In this document: piece after piece, positions 31,216 through 41,746 of the stretch
Layout of the letters: every line of letters begins with the position of its first letter
How positions within the stretch are numbered: position 1 is the first letter of the stretch
Source: Paramacrobiotus metropolitanus
Lineage: Eukaryota; Tardigrada; Eutardigrada; Parachela; Macrobiotidae
Assembly (NCBI RefSeq): GCF_019649055.1
Contig: NW_026570239.1
Coordinates: forward strand, 186,001-250,000
DNA: 64,000 bases
Direction: 5' to 3'
The notes under the pieces: generated by a model
What the model was told of the DNA's origin: nothing
The model's database searches: none
What the model saw: the letters and a program-made list of their open reading frames with translations, nothing else
Program-made: the position numbers and the translations under genes

Positions 31216-33009
31216 ATGCAATGGTTGCAACAACTTAAAACAGAAAATGCGAAACTTGCTAGGTGGGCGCTACGCCTGCAAGAGTTTACTATTCAGATCT
31301 TCCACAGGCCGGGACGCAACAATATGGATGCCGACGCTCTTTCCAGAGCGCCGGTATTCCCAGCTCCCCCGCCTTTCCAGGAACCCGTAACTTTTCCGAT
31401 TTACGGCATCAAAAATACACCACCGATTGAGCGCATCGATATACGCACCGAGCAGGTAGCAGATAAGTTCGCCTCACAGTTAATCGACTATTTGGAAGGA
31501 AATACTACAAAACACTCGGATAGACTGAACAGAATAATTCCAAATTATTACCTGGATCACGGTATTTTGTACTACCAGACAGATCTGGATGGTACACGGA
31601 AAGACTTACTTGTTATTCCGCAATCCCTTGTCGATGACATTTGTGGATCAGTACATGAATCCGCAATGTCACATCTAGGATTCGCCAAAACTTACGATAT
31701 TATTCGGCGCCGATTTTATTGGCCACACATGGCCAAGTACGTACGGAAGTACGTAGCGTCATGTGTTAATTGCCAACTAAAAAACGAACCTCGCAACAAA
31801 CGTATCGGAGAGCTTCAGAACATCCCATTCCCTCCTCGACCCTTCATTACATGGAGTGTCGACTGCGTCGGTCCACTCGTTCAAGATAAAGAGAAAAAGC
31901 GTTATATAATAAATGCCGTGGATGATTTTTCGGGTTTCGCTGTGTCCCGCGCAACGCGACGACACACGGCTGAAGCAGTCGCCGAGTTTTTACTACAAGA
32001 TGTCTTCCTTCGATATGGTTTTCCAAAATACATACGTACGGACCGAGGCACCGAATTCGTCAACACCCTTATCACCGCCATGTTCAAATTAATGGATATT
32101 AAGCATTTGAAATCGGCCGGCTGGCATCCTCAGTTTGCCGGCAAAGTCGAAAGATTTAACAAAACTATGGCCCAGTCCTTGGCCAAACTTTGTTCAGAAA
32201 ACCAAAAAGATTGGAGCACACACTTACCTTTCGTGGTCTTTTCATATAATGCCTCTGTGTCCAGAGTAACTGGATACAGTCCCTTTTACTTGGCACACGG
32301 AATCGAATGCCTCTTTCCGCTAGACACAAACTTGCCATCCAAGACCGACACTCAGGACACGGACGACTTGTATGATCATATGCAAGAAATTTATGCAATA
32401 GCCACTGAGAACATGGATACCGAAAGGTTAAACCGAATGTATTACTACAATAAAACTCGAAAGCCCGTCACTTACGAAGTTGGTCAAAAGGTATTGTTAT
32501 TTTCTCCTGGACGCACAGGACCCAGCAAAAAATTAACCAGTTTTTATCATGGACCATATGAAATTTTACAAAAGATCGGGGAAGTCGACTACCAAATCTC
32601 CTACGAAAGGGCAAACGACCCAGGCAAACCTACAGTGGTGAACGTTGCCAGGTTAAAACCGTACTATGACCGGCAAGATCTTCAGTTATGGGAGGAACCT
32701 TCAATCGACGAACCTATGCCCTTAATAGATCCCGACAAACCGCTTTTACCAGTTTCCAATCTCAAGCCTCGAATTCCCAAACCGATACCACAAATAGAAA
32801 CTCCAACCGAAAATATCGGAGAAAACTCTCCGGAAAACCCTATTCCGCCTCAGCAACCCATAGGAGAAACGCCTAAGAAAGCGAAAAATACCACGAAACT
32901 TAAAAAACCAAAAGGGTCCAGAGAACTAAAAAATCTGGGACCGGTTGATAAATCTCTCTGGAACAAGCCCCGTGCTAAAAGAACTGCGAAAGTTAACTAC
33001 ATCGCAAAT
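31216..33009 (+). CDS. RNase H end and integrase of the nested element
   Basis: First part of a 1513-residue open frame that also contains env. After RNase H (NNMDADALSRAP) comes the HHCC zinc domain (HESAMSHLG, CVNCQ at about 31650-31780), then the DDE core: Asp in WSVDCVGP, Asp in IRTDRGTEF, Glu in GKVERFNK. The C-terminal part has a GPYEILQKIGEVDYQISY module and a Pro/Lys-rich linker that runs on without stop into the env signal peptide. Confidence 0.88.
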
Positions 33010-35757
33010 ATGAAACCATTCAACATGGCGTCTTTGCTTGCCTGGACAATGATAATTCTTTGCACTATTCCAGGAGCAGAGTGTAAAGCTTTTACAATCT
33101 GTAACTGTGAACATCAACAATTCCTGGGAGTTCTGGACATGGCAGATTACACAAAATGTGCACCATTACCTATAAATCCGTCTCCAATTCAGGCAAACTA
33201 CTCCATTTTTGCAGTTCAACGTCCTTCTCTTTCCTTTCCAGCAACAGTTTGCACGGCAACTACAGTTACCATGGAAATCACTCAGTCATTTTTCGGGTCC
33301 TTAGACCATCTTCCAAGTTCTGCAAAAAGGGACCTCACAGATTCGGAATGTAAACTCATCTCGTCAACTAGGTCCTGTTTCGGTAACCCCATGGTAGCAC
33401 GTCCAAATTCGAATGTATGGGTATTCAATGGAAAGCCTAGAAAAGACTATTCATGGTTAACAACAACGGTCAACACCGTAGTACAATGCACCCTTGAAGA
33501 AACAACCCTTACGCAAGATTCTGAAAACGAACCCATTTATAGTTTCTTGGGCCCTTTTTCAACATCCAGAAAAGCAGGGTTCGCCATTAGAAATCATGCT
33601 ACGTTCATCTGGAACACCAAGCAAGAACCTACACAACGTCAGTGTAAATTTCAAGAATTGCCAGGAGAAAATGCTCAAATAACAACCCTAGGACCCAATC
33701 ACTACAAACTCAGAGATTCGTTTCGTCAAGTGGACTTTATCTTTAAAGAAATACCAGTACAAACCAACTGTTCTTTTCGCAAACCAGTTTATGCGGTCGA
33801 AGGTTTTCCGCAAACATATATATCAATAGATAGAAAGACTTTCAAGGCAACTAAGGAGGACCTTGAGGATCTACAAAGATTCAAACGCGATTCACAGTCT
33901 TTCTTTCGTAATACTTACGACGATCCACCGGCAGAGGTTATGGCCGCATCTCGACTTTCCTTTAACTCTGCCACAACGCGCACGAAACGACCCAGATCAA
34001 CAACACAAATGACTACGCCGACTCTACTCCCGTACTATGCTGTAGCCACGGAAGATGACCCAACACAACAGTTACAACCTCTTCAACAAACCGACGAGGT
34101 TTCAGCACGGTCACATGCTACAGTACCTCGCGATATTTCCGACACAACGACCACTTTGGAACCATTTACCATCCCAATTTCGCAAACCGAACCATATGTC
34201 CCTGAAACCGAAAGTTCGTACCCGACTCTAAGTCCCACAGAGCAGCGAGAAGAAGATAATTATGTGGGTCAACTACAACAACAGCTGACAAGTTACCGAG
34301 GGATCATTGAGGAATCACGTCGGAACGAAGCACGTAGAGAAGAAGAATACGAAAACGAAAAACGTGAGATGCAACGCCGAATTAACGACTTACAAAATCG
34401 CCCTACACCGTCTTCCAGTCCTTTAGTTACACCACAGAGATCAGACTTATTCCTTGGCCCCGTCTTAAATCGAGTCGTAGGCTTGGGACAAAGAAAACCA
34501 ACTGCTTTTCAGCGAGTCCGGAATATGGCTCAAGAACCAGAACCCTACCGACCACAACCAGTAACACAATCCCCATCCTATAGTAACGTACCAGACAATG
34601 CATATGCGCAGCGGTACGGAGAAATACAAACACTCCGCTCAACTAGCGCCCCAATTCTTAGTCCTAAGGACAACATAAAGAAATTTTTCTCAATGTTGCA
34701 TCATCAGCCATGGACAGATAATCACGACCACTACTGGAATTCTTTCCGATACTTAACTGCTCATTTACAGCACTTATCAGACACAGCAATCAGCACGTCA
34801 AACATCCTAGCACAAGAAAGCTATAAACTGGACTGTAAGCAGAGACAAAACACCGCGGAGCTCTTACACCTGCTGTCCCGATTTTCGGGAATCCGCGCAG
34901 CCAAAATTCTCGATCTCCCCGCTTGTACCACAGTCACAGCTAACGGCGAGCAGGCACTTGTCTACCAATGCCTTGCCGAGGACGTTCAAGTTAACGCAAA
35001 GCTAACATCCTGTGGATATGAGCCACTTATCCAAGAAAATTACACTATTGCCATAGATGGACACACTAAATACAAATTTACGCCTTGCCTCCATAGAGGC
35101 GGTTTTGCGGCTTTCGGAGACCAAACACTAGAGTACAACAGTTCACTCCGCGATTGGCAAAAGGTCACCAAATCAATAGCCATACAACACGCTAGGTTCG
35201 TTAAATCTTTTAAATACAAACCGGATCAAGCGCTACTAGAGGGACTCGACACATCAGATAAGACACAACACCATGCTTTGGATTTAGTGGGAGAGATGAA
35301 CGCTTTCTTTGATGATACAGATTCAAATTCATTAGCCGAGGTTCTTCAACAAAAACAACAAATTCGAACTACTACTAGCCTCGCGGATTGGACTCTATTT
35401 CCCGCAACTCGAGCTATTTTTATCTCTCTATTTGTAATCCTCGGACTGATGCTTCTTTTGGTGATATTCTTTCGATGCTTTGGATGGAGATGGCTACTGG
35501 AGAAATATTACAATTATCGTCACCAAAAGCGAGTCAGGCAAACAGAAGAAAAGACAGGGGTTATCTATATACCTAGTACAGAAGTGGCTTCTGGAAATTC
35601 CCCTTCCCCTCAAGAAATTCCCTTACTAGCAATCGAAGACAGTCCAGACCGGACAACTTGCACTACTTCACAGGCTCAAACACCCAAAACGCAGCTCAAA
35701 ACTCAAATCAACATTAAACCTCCCAAATCGTATAACCCTTATCAAGATCGCAAATAA
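33010..35757 (+). CDS. envelope glycoprotein of the nested element
   Basis: Same frame as integrase, with ATG at 33010 and 33025 ahead of a hydrophobic signal peptide (LLAWTMIILCTIPGAEC). The ectodomain has many cysteines and NxS/T sites, beginning with a C-x-C..GVLDMADYTKC arrangement that recalls class III glycoproteins captured from chuvirus-like viruses. That assignment is tentative. A Thr/Pro-rich middle with basic TRTKRPRS and FKRDS sites could be cleaved. A transmembrane helix (FISLFVILGLMLLLVIFF) lies near 35410-35475, then a 90-residue tail. Would mediate cell entry in an infectious cycle; here old-virus-like and described only. Confidence 0.8.
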   Translation: MKPFNMASLLAWTMIILCTIPGAECKAFTICNCEHQQFLGVLDMADYTKCAPLPINPSPIQANYSIFAVQRPSLSFPATVCTATTVTMEITQSFFGSLDHLPSSAKRDLTDSECKLISSTRSCFGNPMVARPNSNVWVFNGKPRKDYSWLTTTVNTVVQCTLEETTLTQDSENEPIYSFLGPFSTSRKAGFAIRNHATFIWNTKQEPTQRQCKFQELPGENAQITTLGPNHYKLRDSFRQVDFIFKEIPVQTNCSFRKPVYAVEGFPQTYISIDRKTFKATKEDLEDLQRFKRDSQSFFRNTYDDPPAEVMAASRLSFNSATTRTKRPRSTTQMTTPTLLPYYAVATEDDPTQQLQPLQQTDEVSARSHATVPRDISDTTTTLEPFTIPISQTEPYVPETESSYPTLSPTEQREEDNYVGQLQQQLTSYRGIIEESRRNEARREEEYENEKREMQRRINDLQNRPTPSSSPLVTPQRSDLFLGPVLNRVVGLGQRKPTAFQRVRNMAQEPEPYRPQPVTQSPSYSNVPDNAYAQRYGEIQTLRSTSAPILSPKDNIKKFFSMLHHQPWTDNHDHYWNSFRYLTAHLQHLSDTAISTSNILAQESYKLDCKQRQNTAELLHLLSRFSGIRAAKILDLPACTTVTANGEQALVYQCLAEDVQVNAKLTSCGYEPLIQENYTIAIDGHTKYKFTPCLHRGGFAAFGDQTLEYNSSLRDWQKVTKSIAIQHARFVKSFKYKPDQALLEGLDTSDKTQHHALDLVGEMNAFFDDTDSNSLAEVLQQKQQIRTTTSLADWTLFPATRAIFISLFVILGLMLLLVIFFRCFGWRWLLEKYYNYRHQKRVRQTEEKTGVIYIPSTEVASGNSPSPQEIPLLAIEDSPDRTTCTTSQAQTPKTQLKTQINIKPPKSYNPYQDRK

Positions 35758-35790
35758 TCAACCAAACACCATCCAACAATATACCGAAAA

Positions 35791-36594
35791 ATGTCTTTCT
35801 TCAACAGATTTTTACTCCTATTACTTATCCCATATTCTACCTATACCCAACCGGATTTTGACTATCACGAAATTTTATACTACAACGACAATCTTCCCGA
35901 ACTACACGTAGGCATATGGCCTGAACCATCCCTCATCGACAAAAATATTACAATAATTCATCCAAAATGTCCCACATGGAGTGTTGTCCTGAAACACGAA
36001 AATAACAAAAATCTATGGAAAAATCAGAATTCAGCCGATACTGCGTTCCAATATAACCCCCAAATCCATAATCTTACTAATTTCCATCACTTACTGCGCA
36101 GAATATTCCAGGAATTCGAATTTGCATCCTTATTAGAAACTTTAGCCGCCTTTACCAGAGATCAACCTATCACCAAATGTATTCAGTGGAAAGCAGAAGG
36201 AGAACCCGATATTCCCCATAGTGAAATTTTTCATGAGATAACAGATATCGCAGATTACTTTTCAAAACCAGCCAATCAACCCAACATCTCCGAGCCCCGT
36301 CTTTTTAACGTTTCTCGACGCGACTATTATTTTGATTACATGGAAAAAGCAACAAAAGGCAGGGACCCCCTAGACACGCATCAACAGTGGCAACTTGTTG
36401 CCAAGTTCCACAATTATTTACTCTACGATAATTACTGCCGATACATCCAAATTATAAACGATACCGAAGCAATTTCCAATTGCCTCAAATACTGGGTTCT
36501 TTATAACCCACAGCTTGCAAATGTTTACCGCAACACTTTAGTTGCGGCGGACTTCCAGCCGGATGCACTTACGCTTAACGACCTGGAATTTTAA
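35791..36594 (+). CDS. secreted accessory protein A of the nested element
   Basis: ATG at 35791, 267 residues, with a signal peptide (FFNRFLLLLLIPYSTYTQ), several NxS/T sites and six cysteines. The C-terminal 100 residues (NRDPL/GRDPL, WQ.VAKFHN.LL.D..CRYIQI, CLKYW.LYNP) are repeated in the frame at 37815-38273, so A and C are paralogues. Unknown family. Position after env, like accessory genes of complex retroviruses. Presumably made from a spliced RNA. Confidence 0.68.
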   Translation: MSFFNRFLLLLLIPYSTYTQPDFDYHEILYYNDNLPELHVGIWPEPSLIDKNITIIHPKCPTWSVVLKHENNKNLWKNQNSADTAFQYNPQIHNLTNFHHLLRRIFQEFEFASLLETLAAFTRDQPITKCIQWKAEGEPDIPHSEIFHEITDIADYFSKPANQPNISEPRLFNVSRRDYYFDYMEKATKGRDPLDTHQQWQLVAKFHNYLLYDNYCRYIQIINDTEAISNCLKYWVLYNPQLANVYRNTLVAADFQPDALTLNDLEF

Positions 36595-36659
36595 AAGGAC
36601 AGGAAAACTTACGGTTTATTACAGCCTACTGCCCGTGTTACCTTATTACTTACAGACAT

Positions 36660-37382
36660 ATTCATCTTCTTTTCCTTTCCTTCTTTATCCCTTTCCTTAC
36701 TTGCTCTACGACCAACGTTCCGGAAAACGAAATCTTTCAACATAGGCCGGACGTTATTCGCGAATTAAAAAATCCGGGAAACTGGCCTCGCTTCAAAAAC
36801 GTTCTTCTCCTTAGTCGAGCATGGAACGACATGAAAAAAGCATCTAGTCAACTCAAGATACATGCTATTTCGGCCTACGAACCTTCCAGTAATTACTCCA
36901 ACAACCCTAGAACTACTACTCCTTCCCCAATTTACTCCTTCGAAGAAGTCAACATATTATTCAAACCATCGCCCGAACAATTAATAAAAGAAAGTCAAAC
37001 TGTCGCAGGATCTATCATACGATCAATGTATCACGATTATTGCATGAGAACGAGCAACATTAATGGAGAATACTTCTCGTCAAATGCATGGAATACTTCA
37101 TGCTTTTCCGAGGAGACAAACTCGGATCTCTCAAGGAATACTCTTTTGCGGATCTACACGAAGACCCACAGGAATACTAACGCGCAGGCCAGACACACCA
37201 TAAAAATTACAAAAAATATTTTTCAAAATCCTTTCCTTTCTTTTTTTTCCCGCTTTCCTGTACTTCCGGAACTCTCCCGGGTTATTGCAATAACTTCTTC
37301 GTCCGAAAATCCGAAACAAGCTTATCTTTATCTACAGATTAATCCTATTTATCGGAATTACCTTAATCTCCTACACTATTAA
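36660..37382 (+). CDS. accessory frame B of the nested element
   Basis: ATG at 36831 gives 183 residues, but the frame is open back to about 36660 through a hydrophobic stretch (LLFLSFFIPFLTCS) that looks like a signal peptide, with no ATG nearby. It may need splicing or have a frameshift. It contains an NWPRFKNVLLLSRAWNDM helix and several cysteines. No relation to A or C is evident. Unknown. Confidence 0.45.
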   Translation: MHLLFLSFFIPFLTCSTTNVPENEIFQHRPDVIRELKNPGNWPRFKNVLLLSRAWNDMKKASSQLKIHAISAYEPSSNYSNNPRTTTPSPIYSFEEVNILFKPSPEQLIKESQTVAGSIIRSMYHDYCMRTSNINGEYFSSNAWNTSCFSEETNSDLSRNTLLRIYTKTHRNTNAQARHTIKITKNIFQNPFLSFFSRFPVLPELSRVIAITSSSENPKQAYLYLQINPIYRNYLNLLHY

Positions 37383-37384
37383 TG

Positions 37385-38273
37385 GATCATATACTTCAAA
37401 CGTTGAACCGCCACCACGACAGCCAGAGGACCTCTTTGAGTTTGACCCCAGCCCCAACAAAGTCGAACTTATTTATACAACAGCAGATGGAAAAGCCTTC
37501 TGGGGATTATTTCCGAACCCCTACTTATTTGAAGAAAATATCACTGTGCTCTACCCTATCAAACCCCCCCCCCATCTATCTGTTCTTCATGGAACATTTT
37601 CTCAAATTATCATAATAACCCGCCAGGATCTGTTTGCAATTCTTGGAGCAATGTTATTGAATACTCCGATTTCCTATACAACCATAAAAATAATACATCG
37701 TTTTTCCCTCCAGGCGGCCTTCGACAACCCCTTGAAATACAAAATATTTCTAAATTTGATGATATCCTCAAACGGGTATTTCAAGAACTACAATTTTCAG
37801 CACTTCTTGACACGATGATCACACATGTCCGCGATCATTCAGCCTCCTTTAACGAATTTCAACCTCCAAATCCAGAACTGGTATACGAACTTACTGATGT
37901 TTTGGACGCTATTATTCGACAAGAAAATATCACTTCTATCGAACCAAACATACTTGCAACTCCGAAGAAAGACCATTTCTTCAACTCGATGGAAACCGTT
38001 ATTATAAACAGAGATCCTCTTGAAAATTTTAATATGTGGCAAACAGTTGCCAAATTCCATAATTTCCTGCTGTTCGATCGCTTCTGTCAATATATCCAAA
38101 TAATGACAGAGGTTTCAGCGATCGCAAAATGCCTAAAATATTGGATACTTTATAATCCTCGTCTTGCTGAAGAACATCGTAATTTAATTTACCAGTTATC
38201 CACAGCAAATATATCCACTTCCACACCAACCGACCAAATTTTCCAAGAATATCCCAGCGAAACAGAATATTAG
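37385..38273 (+). CDS. secreted accessory protein C, paralogue of A, frame broken at a C10 run
   Basis: The clean frame runs from ATG 37815 (152 residues) and matches the C-terminal half of A (WQTVAKFHNFLLFDRFCQYI). The N-terminal half is visible upstream from 37385 in two frames, beginning with a hydrophobic leader and containing FEENITVLYP, which matches A (IDKNITIIHP). The break is at a run of ten C (37564-37573). Either a real frameshift or a homopolymer sequencing error. Tandem duplication of A is the simplest origin. Confidence 0.6.
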
Positions 38274-38528
38274 CATCTCCACTTTACTATTATCAAATTT
38301 TTTTAAACTCCGCATAGGTTCTTATACCTGGAGTTTTTATCTTACCAGTTCTAAATTCTTTTTTCTCTGAGTAAAATCTTTAATTTCTAATTAAACTCTA
38401 AAATTAAATTTATTTTTTTTCTCGTTTTCTTCTCCGTAAAATCAGTTCTCCAAATTTTAAACAAGTAAAAATATCATAACCAACGAATTTCGCGCGTACA
38501 CGAACGAATAATTCAGCAATTTATTCCA

Positions 38529-38993
38529 GTTAGCAATTTGACGTGTTATTTTAGTTCATTCCTTTATCCGAAAGACTTTGCACCGACTTATTATTTTTCC
38601 TCTGACCCAGACTCGTATCTGTGTGTCAAATGTGGATTTTGGACCCCCTTTATTGAAAAAATCGAAACACATTCTGACCGTCACCGTCATTACGAAATAA
38701 GCCCTTACGACAGGCCAACTCACGCCAAATGTCCACATATTGTCGAGTACCGAAAAACACCAGTATGCTGCTCATACGTTGGAGATTACGAACCAGACCT
38801 TGAATGGCATCTCGAATACCATAATCATTACCTTGAATTCATGGCCAGTATTTCCATTTACCAACCAGAAATTTTGCCCCGCGATTTAGTTCCATATTGG
38901 CCATTTAAACTACAAAAATACCATTGGATTATGATTGAGCAGGAAATGAAGAACTTTATCCCACCTATGGTTTGGTCATGCGTTTTTGACTGA
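38529..38993 (+). CDS. accessory zinc-finger frame D
   Basis: About 151 residues with no early ATG, directly after an acceptor-like TTTATTCCAG (38521-38530), so likely a 3' exon. CVKCGFWTPFIEKIETHSDRH is a C2H2-type finger, followed by CPHIVEYRKTPVCC and a paired H..H group. Role unknown; a nucleic-acid-binding regulator is the natural guess. Confidence 0.55.
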   Translation, partial: VSNLTCYFSSFLYPKDFAPTYYFSSDPDSYLCVKCGFWTPFIEKIETHSDRHRHYEISPYDRPTHAKCPHIVEYRKTPVCCSYVGDYEPDLEWHLEYHNHYLEFMASISIYQPEILPRDLVPYWPFKLQKYHWIMIEQEMKNFIPPMVWSCVFD

Positions 38994-39201
38994 TCCAGTT
39001 AAACGTAAACTTATTCCATTTTTCCTCGTTTTCATTGTTTTTTTCTTTTTTTTTTCTTTTCATTTTCAATTAGTGGGCACGGTTTTCTTCTAAATTTTCT
39101 TAATTATTTTACAATTCGTTATCCGTTATAGTTGTAACAGACGACAGCACAGTCAGCGCCATCAGAATGGGGAACGTCAACATATACGCAGCCAGAAAGC
39201 C

Positions 39202-39726
39202 ATGGCCAAATTCATCAAAAAGATGTGGCGTTGTGACATCTGCGGTTTCTTTGCCTCCTCCGGTAGAACAATGACTCTCCACACAGTCCGTCATCTTATG
39301 GGGTACCAAGACCCCTATTTGCCACTCCGGTGTGACCAACCCTATTGCCACTACGTTGCCATTAACCGAGCACACTCCGGAGATCACAAACACTTGCATA
39401 CGTCCTACTTAAACTACTTCCAACGTTATCAAACCCCGAAACTGAACAAAGGAGAGCGCAAAATACTCATCGACGCGTCCCGAAAGTGCGAACAGCATTA
39501 CCGCGAACACCACTGGACCGCACCAGAGGAACAGCAGTTCGCTAACGCACTGCAGCCAGTACCAGAACCTCCGACAGAACAACAACTTCACCAAATTAAT
39601 TCCAATATGCGATATCACCGGTTAGCAGTGTGCGAGGACACTCACGAGCCAGAACACACATCGGAACCGGTCGAAGAACCAGCCACATCTAAGTATGGAT
39701 CTACCCCACGTAAAGGAATAGCGTAA
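39202..39726 (+). CDS. accessory zinc-finger protein E
   Basis: ATG at 39202 in a good context (gccATGg), 174 residues. CDICGFFASSGRTMTLHTVRH is a clear C2H2 finger, followed by CDQPYCHYVAINRAHSGDHKH as a second finger-like group. The C-terminal half is acidic and Gln/Pro/Glu-rich. Related in layout to frame D. Last gene before the 3' LTR; possibly a transcriptional or RNA regulator. Inference only. Confidence 0.65.
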   Translation: MAKFIKKMWRCDICGFFASSGRTMTLHTVRHLMGYQDPYLPLRCDQPYCHYVAINRAHSGDHKHLHTSYLNYFQRYQTPKLNKGERKILIDASRKCEQHYREHHWTAPEEQQFANALQPVPEPPTEQQLHQINSNMRYHRLAVCEDTHEPEHTSEPVEEPATSKYGSTPRKGIA

Positions 39727-39946
39727 TGTACATAACACTCGTGGTACGTCAGGTTAACTCCTGCTAGCGTACTGGGTGGTACACAGCATATGGATACGGA
39801 TGCATTCATCAGTGGAACCCCTCGAGTTAGCGTATCCGTGGAGTCGTCCCATGTCATGCCAGTATTGTCCCCTTTTCTGCATTTACAATTGTTTTGTTGT
39901 TTTTCAATAGAAAATGCGTTAGTGCATGTGAGTGCATGTGTGTCTC

Positions 39947-39958
39947 GAGAGGGAGAAG
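39947..39958 (+). other. polypurine tract of the nested element
   Basis: GAGAGGGAGAAG ends exactly at the 3' LTR start; the expected plus-strand primer. Confidence 0.85.
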
Positions 39959-40190
39959 TGTGGTAAACCACACATTATGTGGTGTGTTGGCGGTGTGGAG
40001 TGTATAACATGCCAGCGTTGTGTAACGCTGGCATGTATTCCGCCTCGGGCGCATGCAACGCGCACCGAGCGGCGTCTTTATAAATCTTGTTCGTGCAATG
40101 TTCATATAGAGAGTGAGAGAGAGTATAATTAAATACAGTTATGGTGCCGGCTTTGTGCGATTATGCTGTATAGTAGGCCGTTGTCCTACA
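39959..40190 (+). repeat. 3' LTR of the nested element
   Basis: Identical by eye to 25036-25267 over 232 bp; followed by the target duplication ACTT. Confidence 0.95.
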
Positions 40191-40194
40191 ACTT

Positions 40195-41746
40195 GTAATT
40201 CTCGCATTTCTTTCACGTCAAATCTGGGAATTTCTTCTTCAAATTTATTCCAATATTTTTGGAATACTTCTTCGTTTCCCTCTTTTAACGCATTGTAATA
40301 CACTTCGAGTGATTCGTAGACGGGGGTACCAAGTCCTGCCGGGAAGATGATCGTTCTCCCTTCTCCTTTATACATGTGGTTCACACGGAAGTCCCAGAAA
40401 ACGTCAACTCTCGCTTCTTCCCACATTTCTCCTTCCTCGTTCATCTCTTCTATCTCTCTTTCGAATCTCCGTTCGGTTGCTACCGGATCAAGAGGATTCT
40501 GGATTCCTTTCTCGACACGTTGTAACCAATGGTTTAGCCATCTTCCTCTCCCGATAATGAAGCTCTTCACGCATGACAACCAAGTCCGGTATCTGTTACA
40601 GTGATACCGTTCAATATGTGGCTTCCACATTTCATTTGTTCGCATGATACTTTTCACTTCCTTTTGTGCATGACCTTTAAGGTCTGCTATTGCGGCATTA
40701 CATTTCGGCCATTGTGAAAGGTCATCTTGGGAGGCATTTTCGCAACATTCTGCACATTCCCATTGTGGTTGTATTCTGCACGGGTCTTCAAAGTAGCCGT
40801 GATGACAACTCCTAGCTCGTTCATCTGGGGTTAGTGTCCTTTCACTCGCTCGCGGTTTAACTTCTTCCTGTGCTTTAGTATCTTCCTCACATTCAATTTG
40901 GGTCACGCTTTTGTCCTCAGAGGATATGTCGATGACCTCTGGTTCTTTTTGTGTTCGGTGACCTTTCAACTGTTCGAGCGCCTTGTTACGAATTTCACTT
41001 GTGAACATCTGCTCCTCTTCGGCTATTCGTTTCAAAACTCGTAATCTTTCACTCTTTTTATCCTTCGATACTTTAGCCGTCTTTATTCCCAGTGCCTCTG
41101 GTACTGGGATAGGCTTTGCCCACTCCGTGCCTGGCACGAGCGATTGTTTCGCTACGACTGCCGCTTCTTTCTGTGTGGCAGCTATCTCTTCGAGTGTTGG
41201 TGACCTTTCGTCATTGATAGCAGGGTGTGGTTCGAAAAGGTTCGAAGTACGCTCTGGTTCCAAGTTCTCAGCTGTCGCTGGTGACCTTTCGTCTTCCTTT
41301 CCCAGTGCCTCTGGTACTGGGATAACTTTTTCGACACATTCTTTTTCTGTGGCTTCTTGCTTACAGTCATCTGCGATCATACTTCTCCCGTCCGGGAGAA
41401 ATATGATCGCCTCATCCATGTCTGGCGCAAGTGGTTCCTTTTTCTTTTCGTCGACTTTTTTGACATTTACGCTTTCGCTTTTCTTCTCCGGTGCCTCTGG
41501 TACCGGGATTATCCGTTGGCTGATCTCGTTCTGCTGCACTCTCGTCATTCCAGGTGCCTCTGGTACTGGGATGACCTTTTCTCTTCCCTTTTGTGTCAGT
41601 GCTGTCCGGTTCAATGTGTTTTCAATCTCCTGCTGGATCACTTTCAACTGTTCAAATGTTGACAATACTTTTTGCGCCGACTTTTTCTTTTCGTTTCCCG
41701 GTGCCTCTGGTACTGGGATTAGCGTTTTATTAACCGTTTGAGCATT
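40195..41746 (-). CDS. post-protease acidic protein of the giant element, first part
   Basis: Opens after TGA 41749-41747 in the protease frame. The first 200 residues hold about five copies of IPVPEA(P/L)G spaced by charged linkers, a SNLFEP word related to the FFEP repeats of the integrase tail, and KGH/ERS/KVT words. Then CHHGYFEDP..C..CAECCENA (a Cys/His cluster) and a globular region (YRTWLSCVKSFIIGRGRWLN). The frame is cut at 40194 by the nested element and continues at 25031. Confidence 0.7.

Larger units (their letters stand above)
25036..40190 (+). mobile_element. env-bearing errantivirus-like Ty3/Gypsy element, nested
   Basis: Identical 232-bp LTRs (TG..CA) at 25036-25267 and 39959-40190, a primer site one base after the 5' LTR, a polypurine tract before the 3' LTR, and a 4-bp target duplication ACTT (25032-25035, 40191-40194). 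Coding order is gag, protease, RT-RNase H, integrase, env, then small frames. Identical LTRs mean a very recent insertion, yet several frameshifts are present. It interrupts a reading frame of the giant element without changing phase. Confidence 0.95.

Noticed and set aside
25036-40190. Two separate solo LTRs from different events
   Set aside because: Identical sequence, a shared ACTT duplication, primer site and purine tract show one full element.
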